Positions 21,521 through 28,505 of a stretch of 29,168 nucleotides of DNA are shown here, piece by piece. Below the pieces are notes generated by a model. It did no database searches and was not told the DNA's origin. It saw only the letters and a program-made list of their open reading frames with translations. The stretch comes from a virus: positions 1-29,168 of the IMG/VR virus record IMGVR_UViG_3300050821_024086; one strand, written 5' to 3'. Position 1 is the first letter of the stretch. Every line of letters begins with the position of its first letter. The translations under genes were made by a program, and so were the position numbers.

Positions 21521-24082
21521 CTAGAACGCGCTCCAGGCTGAGCGTTTCCAGGTATTGGGGGCGGTGCAGAAATAGAGGTAGTTGCTGTCGGCCTCGACCT
21601 GGCCGGTCTGGCACGCGACGCCGCTCGATGACGGCGTCCCGGTCGCCGGGAACATGCCGGTGGCCGAGGCGGTCGCCGGGGTCACCGAGGCGACGCGGAA
21701 GTTCGAGCCGTCGAATTCCAGCTTCACGAACTCGTAGTTCTGGCCGTAAAGCGTCAGCGACGGCTCGGCGCCGAGGGTGCCGGGCATCAGGATCTGGCCG
21801 CCGCTGGTGCCGTTGACATGGATCGTCAGCGACTTGCCGTTATCGGTGGCGAAGCCCATCGACCAATTGGCCGGCAGCGCCGTGACCGACGGCAAGGTCA
21901 CCGTGAGGCTCGAAATCGGCGAGTTGTAGGCCGAGATCACCGTGCCGCAATCGGCGGTGGTGGCGGCGTAGCTGCTGACCGAAGGGAAATTCCACTTGGT
22001 GACGCAACCGCTGCCGGTCAGCGCGATCGAGGCCGCGCTCGCCGGAGTCACCTGCATGACCCGGAAGTTCGAGCCGTCGAACTGAAGTATTGCGAGTTCG
22101 TAATTGCCGGCGGCGAGCTGCAGCGAGGTGACCGCCGGACCGCCGCTGGGATAAAGGATGCGGGCGGTGTCGCCGGTGGCGGTCTGCGCCGCGGCGATCT
22201 TGCCGTTGTCGTTGGCGACGGCGATGGTCCAGCCCGGGTTGATCGCGGTCGACGCCGGCAGGGTCACCGTCAGGAAGCCGAGCGAGCTGTTATAGGCCGA
22301 GATCGCCACGCCATTGTCGCTGACCCCGGCGGTATAGGCGCTGACCGAAGGAAAACTCCACCGGCTGACCCCACCGATCCCGGCGAGGCCGAGGCGTTGC
22401 GCGGTCGCCGGGGTCAGCTGCTCGACCCGGAAATTGCCGGCGCCATCATATTGCAAGGTCAGGTACTCGTATTGGTTCCCGGCGAGGGTCAGCGAGGTCT
22501 GCGGCGCGGCATTGGCGAGCGGGTAGAGGATGTGGCCGCCGCTGGTGCCGTTGACGTTGACGGTCAGACCTTTGCCCTGGTCGGTGGCGAAACCCATCGA
22601 CCAGCCCGACGGTAGGTTGGTGGTCGGCGGCAGGGTCACGGTGAGGCCGCCGGTCGTGCTGTAGCTCGACACGACATTGCCGTTGTCGCCGAGCTGCGCG
22701 GCGTAACCCGAGGTCGAGGGGTACAGCCAATTTCCCGGCCAGTCGCGGCTTTGCAGCCCGTTGGTCGCCAGCGTGTTGCGGGTGCCGGCGACGACGCGGA
22801 AATTGCTGCCGTCGGATTCGAGTTCGAGGAATTCGTAATTCCCCGGCCCGAGCGTCACCGAGGACAGCGACTTGCCGCCCGAGAGGATCGCACCGGAGGG
22901 CGTCGTCACGGTGAGGCCCTTGCCATTGTCGGTGGCGAACCCCATCCGCCAGCCGGGGTTGACCGCGCTCGGCGCCGGCAAGGTCACGGCGAGCGAGGCG
23001 CCGGGTGCGTTGTATGACGACAGCACAATGCGGTCGTCGACCCCGCTCGCGGTGTAGCTGGCGGCGCCAGGGAATTGCCACGGAGCCCAATTGCCCGCGC
23101 CGATCACCGAAACCCCGGTCGATTGCGGACCGCGATTGACCACATTGCCGGCATAGGTCGGGTTGATCAGGGTGTTGTGCGTGCTCGCCGTCGCGTTGAC
23201 CGCGGTGGTGCACGAGAAATAGGGCGAGACGAAGGTGTTCTGCCCGTCATGTGCGAAACTGATCGAGAGACAGGTCGGCGCCACCTCGAAATCGAAGGCG
23301 AAGATCGTATTGGCGAAGTTGAAGCCGTTTTCCAGCAGCATCGCCGAGCCGCCGGTGGCGGCGGCGGAGCCGGCACCGGAGATGCGTGAGAACTGCACCT
23401 GCTCGAGCGCGATCCCGGCCGCCCCGCCGCTACTGTCGGCGACCGCGAAGATGTCGCTGTCGAGCACGTAATTGAGCTGCAGCGCGCCGGCGGCGGACGC
23501 GCTGCTGGCATTGCTGACGATCTGGTCGTCGAGTTTCATCGAATTGTGCGCGTCGGAGAAATCGGTCTTGCCGATCACCGCCGCGTAAGCCGGCGTGTTG
23601 GCGTTGACGAAGAGCGTGCCCTCTTCGCGGAAATAGAAGCAGCCCGTGGGGCTGCCGGTGGTGCCGCCCGAGCATTCGACCTGGAGCACCGGGCCCGCGG
23701 CGATCGTGCGGCCGTCGATGGTGGCGCCCTCGGAGATCAACCGGAAACCGCTCGTCGCCTCGCTGGCGTAGTCGATGGCGAGCGCGCTGGTCACTTTGTA
23801 GGTGCCGGCGGGGATGTGCACCGGCCAGTCATGCGCGATGGCGGCGGCGATCGTGGTCTGGATCGCGCTGGTGTCGTCGTGGCTGTCGTCGCCGACGGCG
23901 CCGTTACAGCGCACGTCGATCCATGGCCGGCCCGAGCAGATCAGCACGTCGCCGCCCAGGGTCGACGTGCCGGTGGTCAAGAGCGTCGAGAAATTACCCG
24001 GCGATTGCGCACGAGCGGGCGCCACACAAAAGGCGACAGGGATCAGGAATATTGCGAGGGCAAGCGTTGCTGTAAGCTTCAT
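21521..24082 (-). CDS. Tailspike, pectate-lyase-like, with signal peptide and four tandem repeats
   Basis: I use ATG 24082 (853 residues), the start of a signal peptide MKLTATLALAIFLIPVAF then CVAPARA, cut before QS; a GTG at 24091 is an alternative. Residues about 53-330 are a right-handed beta-helix of Pectate_lyase_3 type: IDVRCNGAVGDDSHDDTSAI and WPVHIPAGTYKVTSAL. From about 334, four ~120-residue units follow. Each has a WxFPS-SxY start, an xxVTLP strand, then GWxMGFATDNGK, a LTVxVNGTSG strand, NYEFLxLxxDGSNFRV and a TPAT ending. The last 40 residues (CQTGQVEADSNYLYFCTAPN, then TWKRSAW) are a fibre-tip motif. Inference: polysaccharide binding or degrading receptor protein. It lies between the GIY-YIG unit and the portal, an unusual place for a tail gene. 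Confidence 0.75.
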   Translation of the reverse strand: MKLTATLALAIFLIPVAFCVAPARAQSPGNFSTLLTTGTSTLGGDVLICSGRPWIDVRCNGAVGDDSHDDTSAIQTTIAAAIAHDWPVHIPAGTYKVTSALAIDYASEATSGFRLISEGATIDGRTIAAGPVLQVECSGGTTGSPTGCFYFREEGTLFVNANTPAYAAVIGKTDFSDAHNSMKLDDQIVSNASSASAAGALQLNYVLDSDIFAVADSSGGAAGIALEQVQFSRISGAGSAAATGGSAMLLENGFNFANTIFAFDFEVAPTCLSISFAHDGQNTFVSPYFSCTTAVNATASTHNTLINPTYAGNVVNRGPQSTGVSVIGAGNWAPWQFPGAASYTASGVDDRIVLSSYNAPGASLAVTLPAPSAVNPGWRMGFATDNGKGLTVTTPSGAILSGGKSLSSVTLGPGNYEFLELESDGSNFRVVAGTRNTLATNGLQSRDWPGNWLYPSTSGYAAQLGDNGNVVSSYSTTGGLTVTLPPTTNLPSGWSMGFATDQGKGLTVNVNGTSGGHILYPLANAAPQTSLTLAGNQYEYLTLQYDGAGNFRVEQLTPATAQRLGLAGIGGVSRWSFPSVSAYTAGVSDNGVAISAYNSSLGFLTVTLPASTAINPGWTIAVANDNGKIAAAQTATGDTARILYPSGGPAVTSLQLAAGNYELAILQFDGSNFRVMQVTPASAASIALTGSGCVTKWNFPSVSSYAATTADCGTVISAYNSPISSLTVTLPSVTALPANWSMGFATDNGKSLTIHVNGTSGGQILMPGTLGAEPSLTLYGQNYEFVKLEFDGSNFRVASVTPATASATGMFPATGTPSSSGVACQTGQVEADSNYLYFCTAPNTWKRSAWSAF

Positions 24083-24137
24083 GGTGATCACGCGTCCTCG
24101 GTTCCCGATCCCTGTTTTCCGATTCACCTTCATCTCC

Positions 24138-24269
24138 GTCATTCCCGCGGAAGCGGGAACCCATGCGCACGGAGTTCTGCCGATTGAGGTGCAAGCGTTG
24201 GTGCTAGGCTTCTCAGACGCCGGTGTTCATGGGTTCCGGGTTCATCGCTGTGCGATGCCCCGGAATGAC
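24138..24269 (-). repeat. Composite palindromic repeat, copy 2
   Basis: This 132-bp element begins GTCATTCCCGCGGAAGCGGG on the plus strand and ends with a CATGGGTTCCGGGTTCATCG block and GCGATGCCCCGGAATGAC. It is in the same orientation as copy 3. Its last bases (GGAATGAC) supply the ATG I assign to the GIY-YIG gene. Confidence 0.75.
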
Positions 24270-24573
24270 AGAAAGAGGAGAGCGATCGATCTACTACGTC
24301 TATCTCCTGGCCAGCCGGCGATATGGCACCCTGTACTGCGGCGTGACGAACGATCTCGTTCGGCGCGTTTGGGAACATAAGACCAAATTGCTGCCCGGCT
24401 TCACCGCCAAATACGGGGTCGACCGCTTAGTTTGGTTTGAACTTCACAGCGACGTCACCGTAGCGATCGCCCGCGAGAAACAGATCAAGAAATGGCGCCG
24501 TGACTGGAAAATCGCATTGATCGAGGGCGAAAACCCCGATTGGCGCGATCTATACGACACGATCGCGCAGTGA
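24265..24573 (+). CDS. GIY-YIG nuclease-domain protein
   Basis: The 102-residue protein is the minimal GIY-YIG nuclease of the UPF0213/YhbQ type. Seen: YYVYLLASRRYGTLYCGVTND with Y11-V12-Y13 for GIY and Y24-C25-G26 for YIG, the catalytic Arg in DLVRRVWEHK, KLLPGFTAKYGVDRLVWFEL and E71 in AREKQIKKWRRDWKIALIE. I take ATG 24265; an earlier in-frame ATG lies inside the repeat and adds no domain. It runs against the late operon and lies between two directly repeated composite palindromes. Such small nucleases occur in many copies in alphaproteobacterial genomes and are often repeat-linked. Inference: a mobile unit not needed by the phage; role in repeat spread is unproven. Confidence 0.8.
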   Translation: MTERGERSIYYVYLLASRRYGTLYCGVTNDLVRRVWEHKTKLLPGFTAKYGVDRLVWFELHSDVTVAIAREKQIKKWRRDWKIALIEGENPDWRDLYDTIAQ

Positions 24574-24585
24574 CCTTCCGATCGT

Positions 24586-24729
24586 TTCATTCCGGGATCG
24601 CCCGCAGGACGAGACCCGGAACCCATGCGCGCGGACCTCCGCCGGCTGGCCGCGGCTGCCGGTGCGAAACCTTCCGAGGGAAGTGTTCGGGGGTTCCGGG
24701 TTCATCGCTGAGCGATGCCCTGGAATGAC
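24586..24729 (-). repeat. Composite palindromic repeat, copy 3
   Basis: This 144-bp element starts TTCATTCCGGGATCGCCCGC and ends with GTTCCGGGTTCATCGCTGAG followed by CGATGCCCTGGAATGAC. The last 48 bases differ from copy 2 at only about five positions. It is in the same orientation as copy 2, so the GIY-YIG gene is bracketed by direct repeats. Confidence 0.75.
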
Positions 24730-24760
24730 AAAGAAGGAAGGCTTGAGGCTGAGCCTAGCG

Positions 24761-25153
24761 TTAGTCCCGCTTTCTCAAGCTTTTGAAAATATCGACGCTC
24801 GCAAAGAGAAAGATTCCCGCTAGTATGAACATGGGTACCATAAGCGCTATCGCAAAATACTTCAGCTGGCTGTAGTCAGGGTGCACAATCTTAGCGGTGA
24901 GCAAAATCGCTAAAGTCAAAATAACAAATAAGGCAACCGCGGCAATCAGCAATTTCTCGGGTTTGAACCGGCTCAAGATTAAGCCTTCGGTGCCTTTTGA
25001 TTGTTTCCTTTGCCGATAAACAAGAAAAATGGTGGATGCAATGGCAAGCGGCATAAGCACATAGCCGGGTATTACGTCCGCTTGAGGATATACGTTGAAA
25101 ATAACGACGAGAGCGGCGCCGATCGCGACCCAGATAAAGACATTTCGCTTCAT
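24761..25153 (-). CDS. Four-helix membrane protein, unassigned
   Basis: The 130-residue protein has four predicted membrane segments at about 5-22, 28-45, 69-89 and 97-118, with a basic loop RQRKQSKGTEG between the second and third. The C-terminus is KSLRKRD, probably cytoplasmic. Codon use is AT-richer than the structural genes. No family is recognised. It lies between terL-side structural genes and the GIY-YIG repeat unit and is probably a moron. Small multi-span phage membrane proteins include superinfection-exclusion proteins and holins, but the sequence gives no proof of either. Roughly 110 bp on its upstream side holds no gene. Confidence 0.6.
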   Translation of the reverse strand: MKRNVFIWVAIGAALVVIFNVYPQADVIPGYVLMPLAIASTIFLVYRQRKQSKGTEGLILSRFKPEKLLIAAVALFVILTLAILLTAKIVHPDYSQLKYFAIALMVPMFILAGIFLFASVDIFKSLRKRD

Positions 25154-25260
25154 CGTATGTCCCGGCCAAGGGCGAGACGGCGTGCTCGCGCAGTCTCGGT
25201 AGTTGGCTCAACCTAGCCTGATCTACTTAACATTGCATTTCGGCCAAAGGGATCACAACA

Positions 25261-25701
25261 TCACCACCGGCGCGCGGCGAAGACCTGGCCGGTGGTGCCG
25301 CCATAGAGGCTGACCGCGCCGGCCGGCTTGTAGCCCGGGGGCGTCGCCCAGAGGCCGCCATTGGCCGCGATCTGGACGCTCGCTCCGCCATTGGAGGCGA
25401 TGCCGGTGTCGCAGACCCACAAAGCGGCCGACGAATTGTTCTGCACCAGGAACCCGTTCGCCGGCACCGCGCCGCCGAACAGAGTCTGCGCGCTGCCGCC
25501 GGTCGCGACCGTGCCGCTGCCGTCGCTCGCCACCGCGCCGGCGGTGTTGATGACCGGCAACGGGTTTTGCGGCCCGACCGGGCTGGCGACCCCTTGGCTG
25601 ACCGAGGCCGGCGCATGCACCGGCACCAAATTGCCGCTGCTGTCAGGCTCGGTGGAGAGCGACTGAATTGTGGTGTTGGCGTCTTTGACGAGAAGCGTCA
25701 T
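25261..25701 (-). CDS. Small phage structural protein, unassigned
   Basis: The 146-residue protein overlaps the large terminase stop by ATGA. A flexible N-terminal part (TTIQSLSTEPDSSGNL and VPVHAPASVSQGVAS) leads to a compact beta domain with AVPANGFLVQNNSSAALWVC, SVQIAANGGLWATPPGY and AVSLYGGTTGQVFAARRW. This C-terminal beta domain is familiar from small phage proteins associated with capsid or fibre surfaces; I know no tested function. Coupling to terL suggests that it belongs to the original head module. It precedes the morons and tailspike that interrupt that module. Confidence 0.6.
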   Translation of the reverse strand: MTLLVKDANTTIQSLSTEPDSSGNLVPVHAPASVSQGVASPVGPQNPLPVINTAGAVASDGSGTVATGGSAQTLFGGAVPANGFLVQNNSSAALWVCDTGIASNGGASVQIAANGGLWATPPGYKPAGAVSLYGGTTGQVFAARRW

Positions 25702-27080
25702 GGCGCTTCATTCTCCTTTGCTGCGCGGCGGCGATACGCCTCGAAAATCCCTTCGCCGGCGACCGGCGTCACGAGCAATTCTGACAGGGCCCACACCAGG
25801 GCATCGACCCGGTCCGGCGAATAACCCGCCGCGGCTCGATCGAAATCGTGGACAAAGCCGCACATCTGGTCTTCGAGCGCCGGGAAGGCGCCGAGGTGGT
25901 GCACCCTGCCCTGCTCGTACAGCGCCGCGACCGGCTCGGCGCGGGCGACTTTCCCCCGCGCCGCGTGAACCGCAGTGTATGGGACACCGGGATCGACGAT
26001 GCGCAGGGTCGCCTCGACCATCTCGCCGCCATTGTTGATCTCGGCGACGATGCGGTCGGCGTTGTGCGTCCGGTAGGCGGCGACCGCCGCCTTGGCCCAT
26101 TCGGTCGGCGTATAGCGGCCGCTGAGATCGGCGAGCACATAGCCGTGCCCGTCGGCATCCTTGCCAGCGACGACGATGCCGGTCTCGTCGGCGTGCTCGT
26201 CCGAACTCACCGCCGGGTCGATGGCGACGACGATCCGGGTCAGCTCTGGCGCGGTCTCGGCACGGGCCGCGTCGATGACGCCGTGGTTCCACAGCGCGCT
26301 GGGCACGTCCTCGAGGATTTCGGCGTCGAGCTCCTGGCGGCCAAGCCGCGTCCCCTCATAGCGGCGGACGATCTGGTCGAGAAATGCGGGCGCCAGGTTC
26401 TTCTTGTTCTCGATCGTGCGGCCGTGGGTCACGGCGACCTTGGGGTCGACGAGCAGGTCGCGAATAAAGCGGGTCGGCCGCGGCGTGGTGGTGACGATGG
26501 CGCGCGGGTCGGCGCCGAGCCTGAGGCCGAGCATCAGCATGTCCCAGGCCAGCGGGTAGCGCCATGCCGCGAGCTCGTCGCACCAGGCGAGATCGTGTTG
26601 CGGGCCGCGCAGGCGGTCGGGTTCGTCCGCCGAGTAGGTCGTGGCGATCGCGCCGTTGGGCCAGGTCAACAAATGCTTTGACGGTTCGTAATCGGGGCGT
26701 TGCTCGGGCGGGCCGATCGACAAGAGACCGCTTTCGCCCTCGACCATCACCCCACGCACGTCGGAAGCGGTCGGCGCGACGAGCGCGATGCGACGGGCGA
26801 CGCCAAGCTCAGCCATCAGGCGGACGAACTCGGCGCCGGTGCGGGTCTTGCCAAAGCCGCGCCCGGCGAGCAGTAGCCAGACGCGCCAGTCACCTGCGGG
26901 CGGCATCTGTTCGGAGCGCGCCTGTTCCACGAGCCAGCGAAAATCGAGTTCCTCGTCGACGGCAGCCTTATTCGTGAGGTTCTTGACCAGTCGATCGCGC
27001 GCGCGCTTTGGCAGCGAGGCGATCCAGTCCATCGATAAGTCGCTGGCGTGCATATCCCGCTTCTTCCGGCGTCGGTTCAT
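25698..27080 (-). CDS. terL: Terminase large subunit (TerL)
   Basis: The 460-residue protein packages and cuts phage DNA. Walker A LLAGRGFGKTRT (K78), a MVEGESGLLSIGP-region coupling segment, Walker B DLAWCDELAAW (D168, E169), and the RNase H-like nuclease with VAIDPAVSS (D288), DRIVAEINNGG and PDRVDALVWAL (Asp) are all present. Both domains are intact and length fits RcGTA g2/HK97-like enzymes. The longest start (27080) overlaps the small terminase by 113 bp; ATG codons at 27053 and 27032 (MDWIASLPKRARDR) are more likely biologically. It is coupled downstream to the 146-residue structural gene. Confidence 0.93.
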   Translation of the reverse strand: MNRRRKKRDMHASDLSMDWIASLPKRARDRLVKNLTNKAAVDEELDFRWLVEQARSEQMPPAGDWRVWLLLAGRGFGKTRTGAEFVRLMAELGVARRIALVAPTASDVRGVMVEGESGLLSIGPPEQRPDYEPSKHLLTWPNGAIATTYSADEPDRLRGPQHDLAWCDELAAWRYPLAWDMLMLGLRLGADPRAIVTTTPRPTRFIRDLLVDPKVAVTHGRTIENKKNLAPAFLDQIVRRYEGTRLGRQELDAEILEDVPSALWNHGVIDAARAETAPELTRIVVAIDPAVSSDEHADETGIVVAGKDADGHGYVLADLSGRYTPTEWAKAAVAAYRTHNADRIVAEINNGGEMVEATLRIVDPGVPYTAVHAARGKVARAEPVAALYEQGRVHHLGAFPALEDQMCGFVHDFDRAAAGYSPDRVDALVWALSELLVTPVAGEGIFEAYRRRAAKENEAP

Positions 27081-27477
27081 CGTCGTCCGCAGACGATGTT
27101 TTCAGGGGCATCATGCCGAGATAGCGGGCGATGGCGTCGAGCGCGGCCCGCTTGTCGTAGAGTTTGACGCGGTAGGGATGGCCGGTGCCGGCAGACTGGA
27201 CGATCTCGGCGACCGCTCCCAAATTCTCCGGCTCCTTGACCTTCATGATCCCCTGCCCGTCCCACTCGACGATCTTGCCAAGATTGGCGAAGGCGATGCG
27301 GGCGTACTCCTCGAGCACCCGATCCGAGGTGATGCCAAGCTTGGCGGCGCGCTCACTGATTTCGTCCAGCCGTGTTTGCGCGGCCTTGCGCCGCCGGCTT
27401 TCGCGCCAGTGCGACCCAATCGACAATTGCGATACCTTGGTAGGGTTTGCGGCGCGGGTTCGAGGCCATCGCCTCAC
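26968..27477 (-). CDS. terS: Terminase small subunit, N-terminus uncertain
   Basis: From about residue 30 the sequence matches Terminase_2: LDEISERAAKLGITSDRVLEE, YARIAFANLGKIVEWDGQGI and YRVKLYDKRAALDAIARYLG, then a charged tail. The usual N-terminal LTPKQ helix-turn-helix is not present in this frame. The first possible start (TTG 27534) lies inside a strong promoter, so I use GTG 27477; TTG 27426 with AAGG eight bases upstream is equally possible. The upstream ATG at 27469 opens only a 38-residue frame in another phase. Role: recognises phage DNA for packaging by the next gene. An N-terminally reduced small terminase or a missed frameshift are the alternatives. Confidence 0.72.
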   Translation of the reverse strand: MRRWPRTRAANPTKVSQLSIGSHWRESRRRKAAQTRLDEISERAAKLGITSDRVLEEYARIAFANLGKIVEWDGQGIMKVKEPENLGAVAEIVQSAGTGHPYRVKLYDKRAALDAIARYLGMMPLKTSSADDDEPTPEEAGYARQRLIDGLDRLAAKARARSTGQEPHE

Positions 27478-27499
27478 CCAATTGCGCCAGTGTTCCTGT

Positions 27500-27534
27500 T
27501 TTGTACCAGAACAATCCGGATTTGTCAAGAACAA
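27500..27534 (-). promoter_or_regulatory. Sigma70-type promoter with 20-bp direct repeat before terS
   Basis: TTGACA (27528-27523) and TACAAA (27505-27500) are separated by 17 bases on the minus strand. TTGTTCTTG and TTGTTCTGG are repeated exactly 20 bases apart (27534-27526 and 27514-27506), and an imperfect 18-base dyad centred on ATCCGGAT lies in the spacer. Predicted start near 27493. It should drive packaging and head genes and could bind a phage regulator. Confidence 0.6.
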
Positions 27535-27556
27535 AATGCGACAGACACAATTTTTG

Positions 27557-28093
27557 TTAGCGAAAATGCATTTCCAATGCCCCCAACGCGGCGATCAAGA
27601 TACCGGACGCCGCCTCCGGGCTGACCCGGCGTCCCGCCCAGCCCTGCTCCTGCGCCCAGTCCTTGAGCGAGCGCTCCCAGCCGACCACATGCCACAGGCA
27701 CGAGCCGGCGGGCGAGGCGATGCCGCCGACCGCGCGGATGGCACGCCAGACAGCGGTGCGCGCCGCCTCGGCCCGCAGCCCCGGCGCGTGATCGCCGCGG
27801 CGCGACGGCTTGTCGCCGAGGCTCAGCCGCGACAGATCGAGCGCGCGCAGCGGGTCGAGCTGAGCCAGCGCGAAGCGACGGCGGAAATCCTCTCCGGCCT
27901 GCCGCATCCCCCCGGTGATCGAGCCACGCCGTTCCATGATCATCAGCGTGTCGAGCGCGCGGTATGGCCGCGACGGGCGGCCGGCACTGTCGGCGATTGT
28001 CGCCGGCGCCAGCTCAATCCGGCCCTGGCGCAGCCGCTCCGGCGTGATGACCGCCTCGATCGCCTCATTGGGTGTACGCCGCTTGCGGCTCAT
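27557..28093 (-). CDS. DUF6456-domain protein
   Basis: The 178-residue protein starts MSRKRRTPNEAIEAVITPER and contains RALDTLMIMERRGSITGGMR, QAGEDFRRRFALAQLDPLRAL, WRAIRAVGGIASPAGSCLWH and VVGWERSLKDWAQEQGW, ending GILIAALGALEMHFR. This matches the DUF6456 pattern found in alphaproteobacterial phage and host proteins, often beside helix-turn-helix factors. Its basic N-terminus suggests DNA contact. It is coupled by ATGA to the zinc-motif gene and lies just before the late promoter, so a late-gene activator is a fair guess, not shown by sequence. Confidence 0.75.
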   Translation of the reverse strand: MSRKRRTPNEAIEAVITPERLRQGRIELAPATIADSAGRPSRPYRALDTLMIMERRGSITGGMRQAGEDFRRRFALAQLDPLRALDLSRLSLGDKPSRRGDHAPGLRAEAARTAVWRAIRAVGGIASPAGSCLWHVVGWERSLKDWAQEQGWAGRRVSPEAASGILIAALGALEMHFR

Positions 28094-28425
28094 TGGTCAT
28101 CTCCATGAACAATACGTGAACGATGTGGGCGCGAAAAACCCCGCGCGATATTTTCCAGCCGTCTCAGGAACGGATCGGGAGGCAACCGATCCCGGCCCCC
28201 CTGCCGGCCGCCCACCGCAGTCGCCAGCGCCTCGGCTTCGCCCAACCGCCGACGCTCGCGCGCGCTCCCACCCGGCAGCCGGCAGAGCGCATGATGGGTC
28301 CGACAATATGACGAACCCGGCCGCGGCTCGGCGCCGCAAGTGCCGCCATTGTCGAGGATGAAGGCGCAGCCCTCCGCTGTGGTGTCACGTTGTCCCTCAA
28401 AAGCATGCAATGCTCCCCCATCCAC
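28090..28425 (-). CDS. Small zinc-motif protein, GcrA-like cysteine pattern
   Basis: The 111-residue protein starts at GTG 28425 with AGGGAG seven bases upstream. Residues about 19-47 (CAFILDNGGTCGAEPRPGSS, then YCRTHHALC) have C-x9-CG-x8-YC-x2-H spacing, like the C-terminal segment of the cell-cycle regulator GcrA, plus a fourth Cys. The rest is Arg/Ala-rich helix. It is the first gene of the leftward unit, next to the divergent-side repressor, as Cro-like or early regulators often are. Inference: zinc-bound regulator affecting transcription. The GcrA link is only this motif; the DNA-binding N-terminal domain of GcrA is absent. Confidence 0.55.
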   Translation of the reverse strand: MDGGALHAFEGQRDTTAEGCAFILDNGGTCGAEPRPGSSYCRTHHALCRLPGGSARERRRLGEAEALATAVGGRQGGRDRLPPDPFLRRLENIARGFSRPHRSRIVHGDDQ

Positions 28426-28444
28426 GATATCGCTCCCTTAGTTC

Positions 28445-28473
28445 TTGCAATTATCGCATGGCGCATATATTAT
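28445..28473 (+). promoter_or_regulatory. Candidate rightward repressor promoter
   Basis: TTGCAA (28445-28450) and TATTAT (28468-28473) are 17 bases apart. Predicted start is about 25 bases before the repressor ATG. The -10 overlaps that of the leftward candidate, so the two would exclude each other. TTATCG occurs at 28451 and 28470 as a possible operator half-site. Confidence 0.5.
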
Positions 28474-28491
28474 CGTTGTGCTCAATGTCAA
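28464..28491 (-). promoter_or_regulatory. Candidate leftward early promoter
   Basis: TTGACA (28491-28486) and TATATG (28469-28464) are separated by 16 bases on the minus strand. It fires toward the zinc-motif gene and shares -10 bases with the rightward repressor promoter. Confidence 0.5.
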
Positions 28492-28505
28492 TACGGTAAC
28501 GTGCG

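Noticed and set aside
24741-24780. GCTTGAG...CTCAAGC hairpin near the four-helix protein stop
   Set aside because: Seven-bp arms with a 26-base loop and no clear U-tract; too weak to call a terminator.
27353-27469. 38-residue frame beginning MASNPRRKPYQG before terS
   Set aside because: It may be a leader peptide, but there is no homology and the ribosome site is too close; kept only as a note on the terS start.
27500-27534. LexA box in the late promoter
   Set aside because: GTTC units are present but spaced 16 bases apart, not the 7 of alphaproteobacterial LexA boxes.
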